Shown here: positions 10,447 to 21,905 of the stretch, in pieces | Layout: each line of letters opens with the position of its first letter | How positions within the stretch are numbered: position 1 is the first letter of the stretch | Assembly (NCBI GenBank): GCA_963580455.1 | Contig: OY756962.1 | Location: 24,937,001 to 25,001,000, forward strand | Direction of reading: 5' to 3' | Source: Euonymus europaeus | Lineage: Eukaryota; Streptophyta; Magnoliopsida; Celastrales; Celastraceae | Length of the DNA: 64,000 nt | Made by a program: the position numbers and the translations under genes | The notes under the pieces: generated by a model | Told to the model about the DNA's origin: nothing | The model's input: only the letters and a program-made list of their open reading frames with translations | Database searches by the model: none

Positions 10447-13400
10447 AACAAAATTAACCAACCCCTCCTCGAACCAATTCTTAGATACGCCCCTCCTTGT
10501 AATTAAAACTAGTTATTCACGGCAGTGCAAGTGTATCTATGGTCGCCATTACATACATTGGAGTGCGGGAAAAAAGATCATAGATTTGATTGCCATGAAT
10601 GTTGACAGTCGAAAGCAATAAGTTCTTACAAATCTCATTTCCTCCGACGTATCAAATACAGAAGACTACATGATATGATATGACAATAATAAAATTATGT
10701 CACTCAAATGATTATAACATCATAGAGCTAGAGACTACACTAGCCTTATAAAGTAAAAGGCTTCGTCCTTAGTCCCCACAGCCCACCATAGGTCCATAGG
10801 ATAACAATTTCCACTCAAGAAAGTCATCGTTTGGCTGGGGGAAAAAAGGGTCCGGCGTTAGATAAAGGCCATGCAATCGAACGCGCCGGCCACTTTATGA
10901 ATAGTTTGAAGATATTTCAATTTGATTTTTCTTTTTCTTTTTCTTTTTAGGTCATGATTTGCGATCATGTTTGTCACATGCATACTTCGAGTTGTACGGC
11001 ACCGTCTTGGGTTCCAAATGGATTGATATTGTCCAACATATAATTATTGTTATTTGATAACCAAAATTTGCCTCTCTAATCGTGTACTTTTGTAACATGA
11101 CATTGTTGGAGGATAAAACAAATTAAATGCTCCATTTTTATTGAATCAACTTGGAATTCAATTATCAATAAGATTGAGCTTTATTAAACTCAAACTCGAA
11201 TTGAGATGGATAGTTATTTAAAACAAGGCATGCAAGCTTGAGTCTAGCTAATACTTAAGCCAACAAACTCGTCGAAGCATGCATGTGAGAAACATGATAG
11301 CAAAACAGCAATCATATGGTTTTCCGTATTTTTTGTCCCAGCTATCTCAAATAGTAAAGTAGATGCACACGATTTCATAGTTCATGTAGAACGGCCCATG
11401 ATCACATAGATCATGTGCGTCCATATTAGCATTTGAAATAGCTCAGAAAAGAAAAACATCAGGATCCTTAACATTTTTTATTGCAAAATCCATTTTTTAT
11501 TTATTTTTGTTATCTATCCGCATTCATTTTCCATTTTATGTTCTGTGTTTTGAGTTTTGGCTTTAAAATGTCCAAAATATCTATTTGATGTTTTGAGATT
11601 TTAAAAAGAAAATGTTCAAAACACATGAAAAATACATTTGGAAAGGCAAAACAAATGACTAAATCAATCACGTTTTCGTCATTTTCTGTTTTTTTTTTAT
11701 AAAAATAAAAATAGAAAATGCCCTTAAAAGTAAACAAAACTCAAACCAATCGGCCCCATTGACTCAAGTGTTTAGCACTCCTGATCAATCTCAGATACGT
11801 AATAAGTAGAAATAATTGTCTTCCTCGACTCTTTTTTTGGGGCACGATCACAAGTTTTTTTTTTTTTTTTAATAAAAGAGTATATGATTCTTAGAATTTT
11901 ATTAAAGTCCTCATTTATAATGGAAGAATATCGAGATTATAAAATTAAACCAACCAAAACAGGAAAACTAACACAAATTACAAATATGATTGAACTATTA
12001 TGATAATTAGAAAACACCCACAACAAAGAAATCAAAATCAGAAGGATGCGACGATGAGAGTCAACCAAGCCTAAACTGAAAAAACCGAAACGACAACCAC
12101 GATAAGAAAAATGTTAAGTATCTCAATAAAAAATATCCTAAAAGCGTCTCGATAGAGACATTGTTCATGAATTTGAATTTTAAGTTTCAAATTTGTCTCT
12201 AAATCTTATTGTGTATGTGTTGTCACATAGAATTATGATGACTAATATCAATGTTACGATAAAACAAGCAACCCATTTTACGATGAGAAGTTACATAAGA
12301 ATGTAATTTATATATGTTTTTTTTTATAAACATGAATTTTACACATCACAATGGATAATATGTATAAATTACTTTGAATTCACATGCATAAAAAGCCGAA
12401 AACTCTACAGTATTTAGTTGCATGCCCAAAACCACCGAGAAAAAAAAGGAAAGACTCGTTGACTTGACTCTTGTTACCGTTTTTGTCTTGTCAACGTTTT
12501 TGTCTTGTCATTAATTCCGGCTGATGTTTGAGAAGTCATGTAAGTCAACGACCTGTAATCCACTCATGAGGACGTGAACATTGATCAAATTAAGGCGTTG
12601 GGCTTTCAAATCACAATATCATAGGAGCTGCTTCGTACTGCTTATCCATTACTATTACAAATAAATTAATTAGGCCCTCAAATTTCATAAAATTAACATT
12701 GAAATTAAAGTATATATTTCCCCGATAACCAGACTGCAAATCTCATAGGTGTTAACCACTTCCCTACGTGTACTTATTTAACTGTAGTTAATAAATCTGC
12801 CCCGGTATAATTCCTCCTCGATCTCTGAAAACTTTGTGTGTTTGAAACATGTTTCTAAAACTGTTTTTCGTTTTTCAAAATAGAAAACTGGATGAAAATT
12901 CATTTGACTGTTACAATTATTGAAAACAGTTTTTCAGAATTGTGTTTTTAAAAACAGAAAATCGAAAACAATTAAATCATGTTTTAGAGAATTTTGAAAA
13001 TAGACTGGTGACATTTTTGTAAATAAATTGAAATTTAATTTTTTTTTCTTCCTCTTGCTCTACTTCTTCCTCCCTTTCTCATTAGTTGTTACGATCTCCC
13101 TTTTCTCTCATTTCTTCTCTCTCCAGCTCTTCCGTCCCTTGTATCTTCTTCATCATCTCTCCAAATTTACTTGATCTATTTTCTATCATCATTCATTACT
13201 ATCCTTGTTATATTATATAACCAATTTTTTTTGTCTAAACTTTATATTTTTTATTTAGAAAACAGTTTACAAATAACATAAGTCAAATGAATTTTTAACG
13301 CTTCATTTATTTTAAAAATTGTTTTTGAAAACTATACTCAAAATCATTTTTAATTATTAATCATTTTTATTTTAACCAAACACACTAATCTCTGTCCCCC

Positions 13401-14085
13401 TGAAATTAGAAGTGGTCAATAGGTTCAACCGTCACCATGTTAATGGATTTTTATGTTTTCTTTTATAAATATTTTTGTTGGGTTGTTGATATCTAATGAG
13501 TAATATGCATGGTATTATCATGTAGTTTGTCTAGACATTGGACTTTTATCTATTTGTATTAGTTATTATCTTTAATTATTAATAAGTATCTTCGACTTAT
13601 CAAAAAAAAATATCGATTATATTTTTTAATATATTTTTAATGCACAATATGAATTTTGGGTTAGGGTTTGCAGTTTGGAAACATTTATCTAACCAATTAT
13701 GAAAGAAATTGAAAAGGTTAAACGGTAAACGAATACTCGACGATAAACAATTGTGGAACGGTTCTAATTTTGAATATCTAAATTATGTTTTAAACGATTT
13801 GGGAGTTGGCACAACATAATGTGGAAACTCTTATGTTTCGTCCTAGGTTTTTTGGCCGAGGTGGTTTTCATCTGTTGACAACTTAGGCAGTCTTGTTGGG
13901 TCTTTCTGTTTGGACTCGATTTCTCCTGTTTGGGTGTTGTTGCTTGAGAGTTTTTCCTGATTTTTGTGTGATTATTATAGTTTGTGTCAGTGCTTATTTT
14001 ATTATAACCTCGGTTTTCCTCCATTTTAAGTGAAGGTTTGAATATCATTTGAAGGTATTGTTCTCCCTTGTAAAAAGAAAGAAAG

Positions 14086-14110
14086 GAGATCGGCCTATCT
14101 GGCCGATCTC
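14086..14110. repeat. Perfect 10-bp stem hairpin
   Basis: The arms GAGATCGGCC and GGCCGATCTC are exact inverted repeats separated by tatct. The role is unknown. It follows a poly-purine stretch and lies far from any recognised gene end. Confidence 0.6.
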
Positions 14111-14320
14111 AAGCCTTCATTGAGGTGATTCTTTCAACGCCATCTACTTCAGGCCATCCGGATGAGGGCATGTGGCAAAAAAATATGGTGATTTTATTCC
14201 TCTACATTGACAAAATAAAACTGGAGCTGAATATATAACAACAACAAGAATAATAATAATAATTTGTTTTTCGTGATCCAAGCCAAACTTGGAATAGCAT
14301 GTTACGCGGCTCGTTGAACG

Positions 14321-14326
14321 CACGTG
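14321..14326. promoter_or_regulatory. G-box core CACGTG upstream of the second PLA1 gene
   Basis: CACGTG inside gcacgtgc, about 410 bp before the start codon at 14735. G-boxes are bound by bHLH and bZIP factors, including MYC2-type jasmonate regulators. A link to this gene is an inference from distance only. Confidence 0.3.
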
Positions 14327-14651
14327 CACAACGGAACGAGTCGTAAAGTTGACAAAGTACACGTCAATTTATCAGTTTGATATTCGATAACGAGTAAACG
14401 ACCTAGCGGAATGTTCCACAAGCTTAATACATTATGTGGGCCCATCAAAAATCACCATTTTTTTGTAGGACCCAATTCCCCCAAGCACTCTCAGCTGTCT
14501 TTTTCAGTTGCACTCATCTTTGATAACCAATCCCACAAACTCTCTCTCACACTTGCCACTTCTACTTTGCAATCTTTACTCATATAGTCATATTTGATCC
14601 TCTGCGCGGACCACCGACCACCACTTTATCACTTTTAACATCCTCTCTCTC

Positions 14652-14654
<3 letters not shown>

Positions 14655-14682
<28 letters not shown>

Positions 14683-14683
14683 C
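14655..14683 (+). promoter_or_regulatory. (TA)n run, probable TATA region of the second PLA1 gene
   Basis: An uninterrupted alternating TA run about 52-80 bp before the ATG at 14735, followed by a short leader (aaaagcaggagcaagttgtg). The position fits a plant core promoter. The same run is a microsatellite and may vary in length. Confidence 0.45.
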
Positions 14684-14734
14684 AACACTACTCTTCTCCT
14701 TCAAAAGCAGGAGCAAGTTGTGAAGTAACAAACA

Positions 14735-16027
14735 ATGAAGCTTTCAGTATATTCGCTGAAGCCATCCACTTCTCCCGCTTCATCAAAACTAGTTGAACTG
14801 ACTCAAACAACCACTACTAGGATCTCAACTATGAAATACTTTCCTGGGCGTAAGTTGGTGAAGTGCAGTGTCACCTGCGCCGTCACTCACTCACCTCGCA
14901 AACTCTGCAAGAAGTGGAAGGAATATCAAGGAAGTAATAATTGGGAAGGTTTGCTTGATCCACTCGACGAAATTTTGCGAACTGAAATCCTGCGTTACGG
15001 CCAGTTCGTGGAAGCCGCATATCGGTCATTCGATTTCGATCCATCTTCACCGAGTTACGCCACCTGCAAGTTCTCCAAAAACTCTCTCTTGAATCGCTCT
15101 AGAATCGGTGAGACTGGATATCGGACTACAAAGAACCTACGTGCCACGTGTGGGATAGAATTGCCACGTTGGATAGACAGGGCGCCAAGCTGGATGTGTA
15201 AGCAGTCCAGCTGGATTGGTTACGTGGCAGTCTGTCAGGACAAGGAGGAGATTGCCCGGTTGGGACGCCGTGACGTGGTGGTTGCTTTTAGAGGGACCGC
15301 GACATGCTTGGAATGGATTGAGAATCTACGTGCCACATTGACTCCCTTACCTGGCAGCAATGTGGGCTCGAAAAGTGACTTGCCAATGGTAGAGACTGGT
15401 TTCTTGAGCATGTACACTTCAGATACTGCCACGTGTGCGAGCTTACAGAGCATGATTAGAGAAGAGATTGGCAGGGTCCTTGAAATGTACGGTGATGAGC
15501 CACTGAGCATCACGATCACTGGGCACAGTCTTGGTGCGGCTTTGGCTACACTCGCTGCATATGATATAACCTCCACGTTTACGAATCCACCGAAGGTTAC
15601 CGTTATCTCCTTCGGTGGTCCACGTGTAGGAAATAGACGGTTTAGATCAGAACTTGAGAAGAGTGGGACCAAGATATTGCGGATAGTGAACTCTGATGAT
15701 CTCATCACTAAAGTTCCCGGTTTCGTGGTTGACAATAATGACATGGCGGATAAAGGGGCACTTCACGTGAAGGGTCTCCCAGAATGGCTGCGGAAGCGCG
15801 TGGAGGAGACGCAGTTTGTTTACGCTGACGTGGGACGAGAACTGAGGCTCAGTAGCAGAGAGTCACCGTACCTAAATAAAGTTGATGTTGCCACTTGTCA
15901 TGAGCTGGGGACGTATCTCCATCTAGTTGATGGTTTTGTGAGCTCCACGTGTCCTTTCAGAGCTACAGCTAAGAGGGTAATCAGTAGCCACAAAAGAGAC
16001 AAGCTAGGGTTTCATTATGTTAGTTAG
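14735..16027 (+). CDS. Chloroplast phospholipase A1, DAD1/DONGLE-like (second copy)
   Basis: An intronless gene for a 430-residue lipase-3 protein, paralogous to 1410-2705 and alignable over the whole mature region. The N-terminus (MKLSVYSLKPSTSP...) is Ser/Thr-rich with basic residues and few acids, as in a plastid transit peptide. The catalytic core is intact: GHSLG with Ser at 265, Asp at 321 or 322 (NSDDLITKVPG), and His at 389 (CHELGTYLH). The FRGTATCLEW motif near residue 187 is shared with the first copy. The start codon context (acaaacaATGAAG) and the nearby TATA run support this start. The expected role is sn-1 deacylation of plastid lipids feeding oxylipin or jasmonate synthesis (family knowledge, not shown here). 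It differs from the first copy mainly in the transit region and the loop after the Asp. Confidence 0.9.
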   Translation: MKLSVYSLKPSTSPASSKLVELTQTTTTRISTMKYFPGRKLVKCSVTCAVTHSPRKLCKKWKEYQGSNNWEGLLDPLDEILRTEILRYGQFVEAAYRSFDFDPSSPSYATCKFSKNSLLNRSRIGETGYRTTKNLRATCGIELPRWIDRAPSWMCKQSSWIGYVAVCQDKEEIARLGRRDVVVAFRGTATCLEWIENLRATLTPLPGSNVGSKSDLPMVETGFLSMYTSDTATCASLQSMIREEIGRVLEMYGDEPLSITITGHSLGAALATLAAYDITSTFTNPPKVTVISFGGPRVGNRRFRSELEKSGTKILRIVNSDDLITKVPGFVVDNNDMADKGALHVKGLPEWLRKRVEETQFVYADVGRELRLSSRESPYLNKVDVATCHELGTYLHLVDGFVSSTCPFRATAKRVISSHKRDKLGFHYVS

Positions 16028-17564
16028 GATTAGCTAACAATTAAAGAAATTTATAGACAGGCAAATGTATATGAAGTGTACATAACTGAGACATGATTCA
16101 CTATAAAAGAACATTCATTTACCACTAAACTCTTCACTTACAATTAAGTTCCAAGTTCCAACCCACAGTTATACGGCACTACACTAACGCTCCTTTTCTA
16201 AAGAAATATTTTTACTGCGAGAAATTTAATGTGTAAAATCCTTGGATATTGATACGACTCGCCTCGCTCTTTTCTCACACGACCTTTCCTTTTTTTTTGG
16301 AGTTTTTAGGTGTAAAGTAATTTTTCGAATATGACTATATGAGCCACTTCATTTAACATCGATCATATATAGACGTAAAATCCTACACTGATCATTTAAT
16401 TTGTTTTAGATAGGTTCCTACGCTTACATATTAAACTGAGTTATCTTAAAATTTCATTACTGTATTCACGCAATCTATATATACTCTTTTGATTATTATT
16501 TTTATTTGGATAACTATCATGAGAGATGATAAAAGGGAGAGTTAAATATACCTTAAGGGGTCAAAGCGAGTGGAGTCCTTGTCATCCTCATTGCCTTTTT
16601 CTTTTATATGAATAATAATGTGAAACTTGTGGTCTTCTGTATAGTGCCCTCATGGTGAAAGGCCAGTAAGGCACCTTATACCCTCTAGTGATAGGTGATG
16701 TGATGTGGCAAAATTTTGAACCATTGAATCTTCTAATTCAATCCATACCATCAATCATTAAATTAATAATCATCTAATAAATCAACTATTAGATGAGTTA
16801 TTGAGACTTAAAGGAAACCCAAGTCTAATAAACACAAGTTTTGGAATCTAATTCAAAAATTACTGTTAGTTGGGTGAATTATATAAGCTCAAGATAGTGA
16901 CGATTAGAGCATGACTTGTGTCGAATAGGCATATTAAAAGGTTAAAACAAGTTATTTTATAGAAACTTCCTGTTTTAAGAGGAAAAATAATCTTACCAGA
17001 ACCTTTAACTTTGTGGCATGACTTGTTTGAGTAGTAACAAGATTCACCAAGTATTTGCATCGTTTGGTGAAATATTGAAAAAAGTCGAGTTGATGTGTGA
17101 ATAATTTATCGGATTACTTAGCTAATTATGTCAAATCTTAGTAAAATGTCATAATACAAAACAACATCTCACATTTGAACCACTTAATTGGGTGATACAG
17201 CATGGTTTGTAAATCCCTTTAGGACTAAACCGTACAGTATCGAGAAGTTCTAATTAAGTTCAATTCTCATTTCAAATAATACCATATGGCCATGTCTTGG
17301 ATTTTGAATCAACGTATCATGTCGTTAATTATATGAAAAATTTATGTGCATGTGGACCAACAATCCAAGTTTTTAGGCTCATGCCAACTGTACAAAGCAC
17401 AAACTAACTAGCTTGTGTGATGTACTTTTCTGGTTATAAAAAAAAGTCACGTTTGGAATAATTTATTTTGATAAAAAGTACATGAATCTTATTTTGTTCA
17501 TGTGTTTTCAGATTTCAATATTATTTTTCTAATAAAAATTCTAATGGTGGAAGATAATTGTTTT
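16028..17564. other. Intergenic between lipase gene and pseudogene, nothing recognised
   Basis: AT-rich with many stops in all frames. No gene, RNA or clear repeat was seen. Confidence 0.5.
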
Positions 17565-18530
17565 AGTATATACATTCCATTTTCAGAAACCCTAGCTATA
17601 TAAGTCGCGTTACGTGCTACATGCTTGTTAACGACGGACGTCTTGGACGGTGGCACTGAATGGACACGTGGAGCTTACAAATCCATAGGCCAAATAAAGG
17701 CACGTCTTCGGCTCATGGCGACCGGCCGAATTCACGATTTTCAGGTACGGTAAGTCTTTGTTTCTCTGCCGGAGCTCCCTTCCCACCTCCGCGTACACCT
17801 ACTATATATGTGTCCTCCACCCGTTTTCGGATCCAGCCGGACGGCCCCGCGAGGGCTACGTATCTATTTTTGACACGTCACCGTCGATCATGTACCCGGG
17901 TACCTTGGTTATTGGATCGTCGTCGTTCACTATTCGCAGAATTTTTATTTGCCTTGTTTCTCTAACTGGCTCCTGAAGCAACGGTTTCCTATACGAAGGA
18001 AATGACGGTCACGGTAGCCGATAGGCGCACGTTTGAATACTGTCTGGATATCGTACGTAGCGAGCGTAGCGAGAGCAGCTCCCAGACTGTGGCCGGTGAT
18101 GGTTAAACTGAGAGGCTCACTGCCGTAGTATTGGAGAAGACCCTTGATTTCATCGCGAAACATGTTTCTCAAACTCGGTGACGACGGCAGTGCTGGAGTT
18201 GTACTCGTACAGTCGGAGGAACCCACTTTCCACCATTGGGCCGGGCTTCCCAGAAGAAGATTGGACATTATAGTGGACTGGGCTAAGTATGGCGGGAGAT
18301 TTTGAAGCCACTCTCGACACGTGGCGGTGCCTTGAAACGCAATCACGACTCCTCTACGTCCCACTGTCCCAGACTTCCAATCTCGTTCTTGTATGGAAAG
18401 ACTGCCACGTAGCCAATCCAACTGGACTGAGTTGCCATCCAGCCGGGAGCCTTGTCTATCCAACGTGGCAGTTGAATCCCTTACGTGGCCCGATGATTTC
18501 TAGTGATCCGGTAGCCGGTTTAGCGTCACT
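17565..18530 (-). pseudogene. Inverted, truncated phospholipase A1 pseudogene
   Basis: Read on the minus strand, this stretch aligns with the first lipase gene (1410-2705) from about residue 135 to the stop codon. It also aligns with the 3' untranslated region: both share a gggtttct and a tggaatgtatata string after the stop. It is closer to the first than to the second gene, for example in the end of the frame around the GTCCAAGACGTCC string. The GHSLGAALATLA elbow is still readable, but several frameshifts break the frame. Examples are just after the segment equivalent to RWIDKAPGW, and again after KRAP. Substitutions alter FRGTATCLEW to FQGTATCREW. The transit peptide and N-terminal third are absent, so a functional enzyme is not expected. 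Confidence 0.87.
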
Positions 18531-18636
18531 TATGGACATTATGGAATGAACAGTCTATGTACCTTTAGTATTACCGTTAGTTCAATTCGCGACCACCCAA
18601 AGTTACTTATGCGTCTTGTCTTAAGTCATTGTCTTA

Positions 18637-18920
18637 GAGCATTTCCAATGCTACACTCTCCAAATTTTTCAGCGTGATTCCACTTCTATTACAACAAAAT
18701 ATGACTCTTAATACAGTCATATCAACATAACACATATTTCAATATAATTTTACACTTTTCATTCACAAACACTCTAAATATCAAGCATCAACACCATTTC
18801 TCTCATACTTTTCTATCATATTTCACTTTTATCTATCATTTTTCACATTTTCCAATACAATTTTTTCAAATAACTCTCTCTGCACACTTCAAAATTTTCA
18901 GCGCCCCATTGGAGATGCTC
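18637..18920. mobile_element. MITE copy 1, 284 bp, TTA target site
   Basis: The ends are GAGCATTTCCAATG and, inverted, GAGCATCTCCAATGGGGC, an imperfect terminal inverted repeat of about 14 bp. TTA lies directly outside both ends (18634-18636, 18921-18923), as for PIF/Harbinger-derived Tourist elements. The interior is AT-rich and non-coding. Confidence 0.7.
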
Positions 18921-18970
18921 TTAATTACTTCCTTAGGTTTCATGTACTATCTTGGGTGGGTCGGGGTTTA

Positions 18971-19313
18971 GAGCATTTTCAATGCTACATCATTATCAAG
19001 CATTTCAAATTCTGTAATTGGGTCCCACTTCTATTACACATAAGTGGTTTCCATTTACTTATCCACATCAGCAAAACACATCACTCAGTACAATCATATC
19101 AACAAAACATATATTTCAATACAATTTTTTTCACTTTTCATTCACCAACACTCCAAATATCAAGTTTCAACAACATCTATCTCATACTTTTATACAATTT
19201 TTCACTTTTTTCTATCATCCTACCCATTTTTCAATATAATTTTTCACAAATCACTCTCTATACATACTCCAAAATTTTCAACACTCCAAATACTTTCACC
19301 ATTGCAATTGCTC
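18971..19313. mobile_element. MITE copy 2, same family, adjacent
   Basis: Begins GAGCATTTTCAATGC and ends with the inverted form of GAGCAATTGCAATGG. The interior aligns with copy 1 (atatttcaatac, cacttttcattcac, ccaaatatcaag). The left flank is TTA and the right flank TCA, so the duplication has probably mutated. It has one extra internal segment relative to copy 1. The two lie in the same orientation, 50 bp apart. Confidence 0.6.
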
Positions 19314-19450
19314 TCAGTGTCACTGTGACAGTGTCGCGCACTGGCATGAATACTCCTGAGTCTGGAATAAGTCTAGCTGTCACAATGTGAGACATTGAGC
19401 TTATAATTTCCTCTTACAAACAAAAGAGACTACTCAAGACTCGTGGGTCT

Positions 19451-19502
<52 letters not shown>

Positions 19503-21394
19503 TTCCTCCCCAAGAGCCTTGCTGATAAAAGCCCCGATATGTTAACAGGGGCAAAGCCTCTCTCGTCTGAGGAGGTCAGCCAACCCCATTAAAAAAAGTA
19601 TATTTTGTACTAGTTATAGGCAAATTTTTAAAAAAGATTCTCTGAAATTTCAATTTAGACATTTCTTAAATTGAAAAATACTCTCTTAATGATTTGTTTT
19701 CTTAAATGGATATGAGATTTAAAGTCTAATTAAGTTCTTACTTTGTTATTTTACGATTGACTCATGTTAATATGTATTCTCAAACATATGTATAAAAGCC
19801 ATATTTTTTTATTCAAATTTTCAGTCTTTATTTTTATTTCAATTGAATTTGATATTGTCAAATTATTTGAATATTTATCAATTTGTATAGTATTAATTAT
19901 AATAGTATTAATTATATAAAAATGAAAGCAAAAATATATTTAATACTAAAAAAATACACCAATATGAACAAGGTTTTCACATTTCGTCCCAGCAGCATTC
20001 CCTTTTATATATATAAAAACAAGAACGAATTATCGTTTACACTTGAACGCAGACAGTGTTGATTATTATTGTAGACAAAATTATGTTCAAAACTTGAGTT
20101 AGCCACTAATGTTGTCGACTAAACTAAAGGCAGTGGGAGCCAAATGTCTAAAGTCTAAACATAATCTTAATCTATTTCCTTAATTAGGGTTGACTGCCTA
20201 ATCACTTGAGACTTTCAACTTTCAATCACTGTAATCTGAATAAAAGTCAAACGAGTCTTCATAGTAGTCAACAATTTTGATTTTGTTCACTTTACACGAT
20301 CCGCACGTGTTTATGAATTTTTTTGGGATTCATATTAGCTTTGTGAAACCAATGATTTGCTAAGATAAACCTAATTAAGTGTTTTCTTAATCTGGATCCT
20401 CTTGCTAGTGGTTAAATCATAGAACTAATTTTATGTTTATATTGACAGTTATGTAAAGGGGTTGATATACAAGAATAATTAAATATTACTAATCACTCAG
20501 AGATGATCGAGTTGGCTGAGAATGAATTATTCTAATTGGAACTAGTTCATTTGTCCATCCATTAATCAAAATTGAAAAAATGCAATAAAAAATTTAGCTA
20601 GGGTTCATCAATTTGATGAAAGTAGGAAGCGGAAGGAGAAATTATGACTTAAAGTAGTAAGAAAATATATTGAATGAATAAGAATTTATGAAAGTATGAT
20701 CCTAAATATAAATGAATTGCAAAAATGAATACACTAAATAGATTCTCTGACTTTTTTCATATACTCGTGTGTAACCCGGCCTTAAACTTTTAAGATAGAG
20801 ACTCGAATGGCGATGATTACGAGGCAACATCAATTAATAAATAGAGTATCTTGTCTCACCAAATAAACACCATCAATACATTGGCCTTTAGATTCATATG
20901 CACCTTGGGCCTTAATTAACGTAATTTATTGATTAATAACAAGGATTGGAGGAAGAAAAGATATTGAAGAATAATTAATTGGTTTTAGAAAAAAAATCTA
21001 TTGCAAAAGAGAACACAATCCCCTTGCCCTGCTACATCTATTTCATTCTGACGACTCATAATCACATTGTGATTGATGCTTAAGTATTACGTGAACGAAG
21101 AAATTTGAATCTCCTACATAAGGAATTCCATAAACAAACACAGAACTTGACAGATGAAACATCAATTAAATAATAGATCTTGCCTCACTCAATAAACACA
21201 ATCAATTTGTTCAATGATATCGTTTCTTCATCCTAATTGCTATATTTCTGATTTTGATTCAAAAACTTCAATCAGTAAAGAAACAAAGAAATGGGAGTAT
21301 CTTGTTATTGATTTGCAGGACCCTTCTCCTTTCTCATCCACTGTACTGCTTGCTTTCTATCACTTGGTACTACTCCTTGATACCACCTGCCAGA
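19314..21394. other. Intergenic, with an (AT)n microsatellite
   Basis: A long alternating AT run lies at about 19454-19492. The rest is AT-rich without a supported gene. Confidence 0.45.
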
Positions 21395-21905
21395 GTTCCA
21401 CTGCCCCTGGTTGCTAGGCCTACTGAATAAACATCTAGCATTTGGTTCATAAGGAACTATAGGTTCTATTTGTCGTCTCCCAATGGCATCCCCTCTTGAG
21501 GTTCTCAGATGTGTTGGGCGCCTTGGGGCCGGTCCTGAGCTTTGATTCCACTAGTGAACATGCCTATAAGAGGAGCTGCTGGAATTTGGTTCAGAGGGAA
21601 CTATAGGATCTCTTTGTTGTGGCCTAGTGACATCCCCTCTTGAGGTTCTTGTATGTGTTGAGTTCAGTTCTGAGCTTCGATGCCCCAAGTGATTAGGGGC
21701 GGATCTATTCACAATTTCACATGGAAAGGGGGCGATTAAGTCTATAAGAGGAACCACTGGATTTTGGTTCAGAGGAAACAGTTGGATCTATTTGTTGTTC
21801 CCCTCTTGAGGTACTTGGATGTCTTGAGGTTTGTCCTGAGCTTTGACGCCCCCGGTGGCCATGCTTATAAGAGGAGCCAATGGAATTTGGTTAAGAATAT
21901 CCAGC
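21395..21905. repeat. Three-copy tandem repeat, ~160-185 bp unit
   Basis: Three diverged copies start near 21420, 21575 and 21745. Each contains tttggttcagaggaaac-like, atctatttgttgt-like, cccctcttgaggt, and ctgagctttgatg-like blocks, then ataagaggagc. The right-hand copy overlaps what could be the last exon of a minus-strand gene (stop at 21788-21790). Confidence 0.7.

Larger units (their letters stand above)
10452..14650. other. Long intergenic stretch, possible diverged MITE inside
   Basis: No gene is supported. Around 12833-13388 the sequence begins tgtgtgtttgaaac and ends ttaaccaaacacact, so the ends are roughly inverted and much of the interior is self-similar AT-rich sequence. This suggests an old hAT-type MITE (weak). 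A perfect hairpin lies at 14086-14110. The G-box core CACGTG at 14321-14326 is about 410 bp before the second lipase gene. Confidence 0.4.

Noticed and set aside
19454..19492. (AT)n run as a structural or regulatory element
   Set aside because: A simple microsatellite far from any recognised gene; nothing supports a function.
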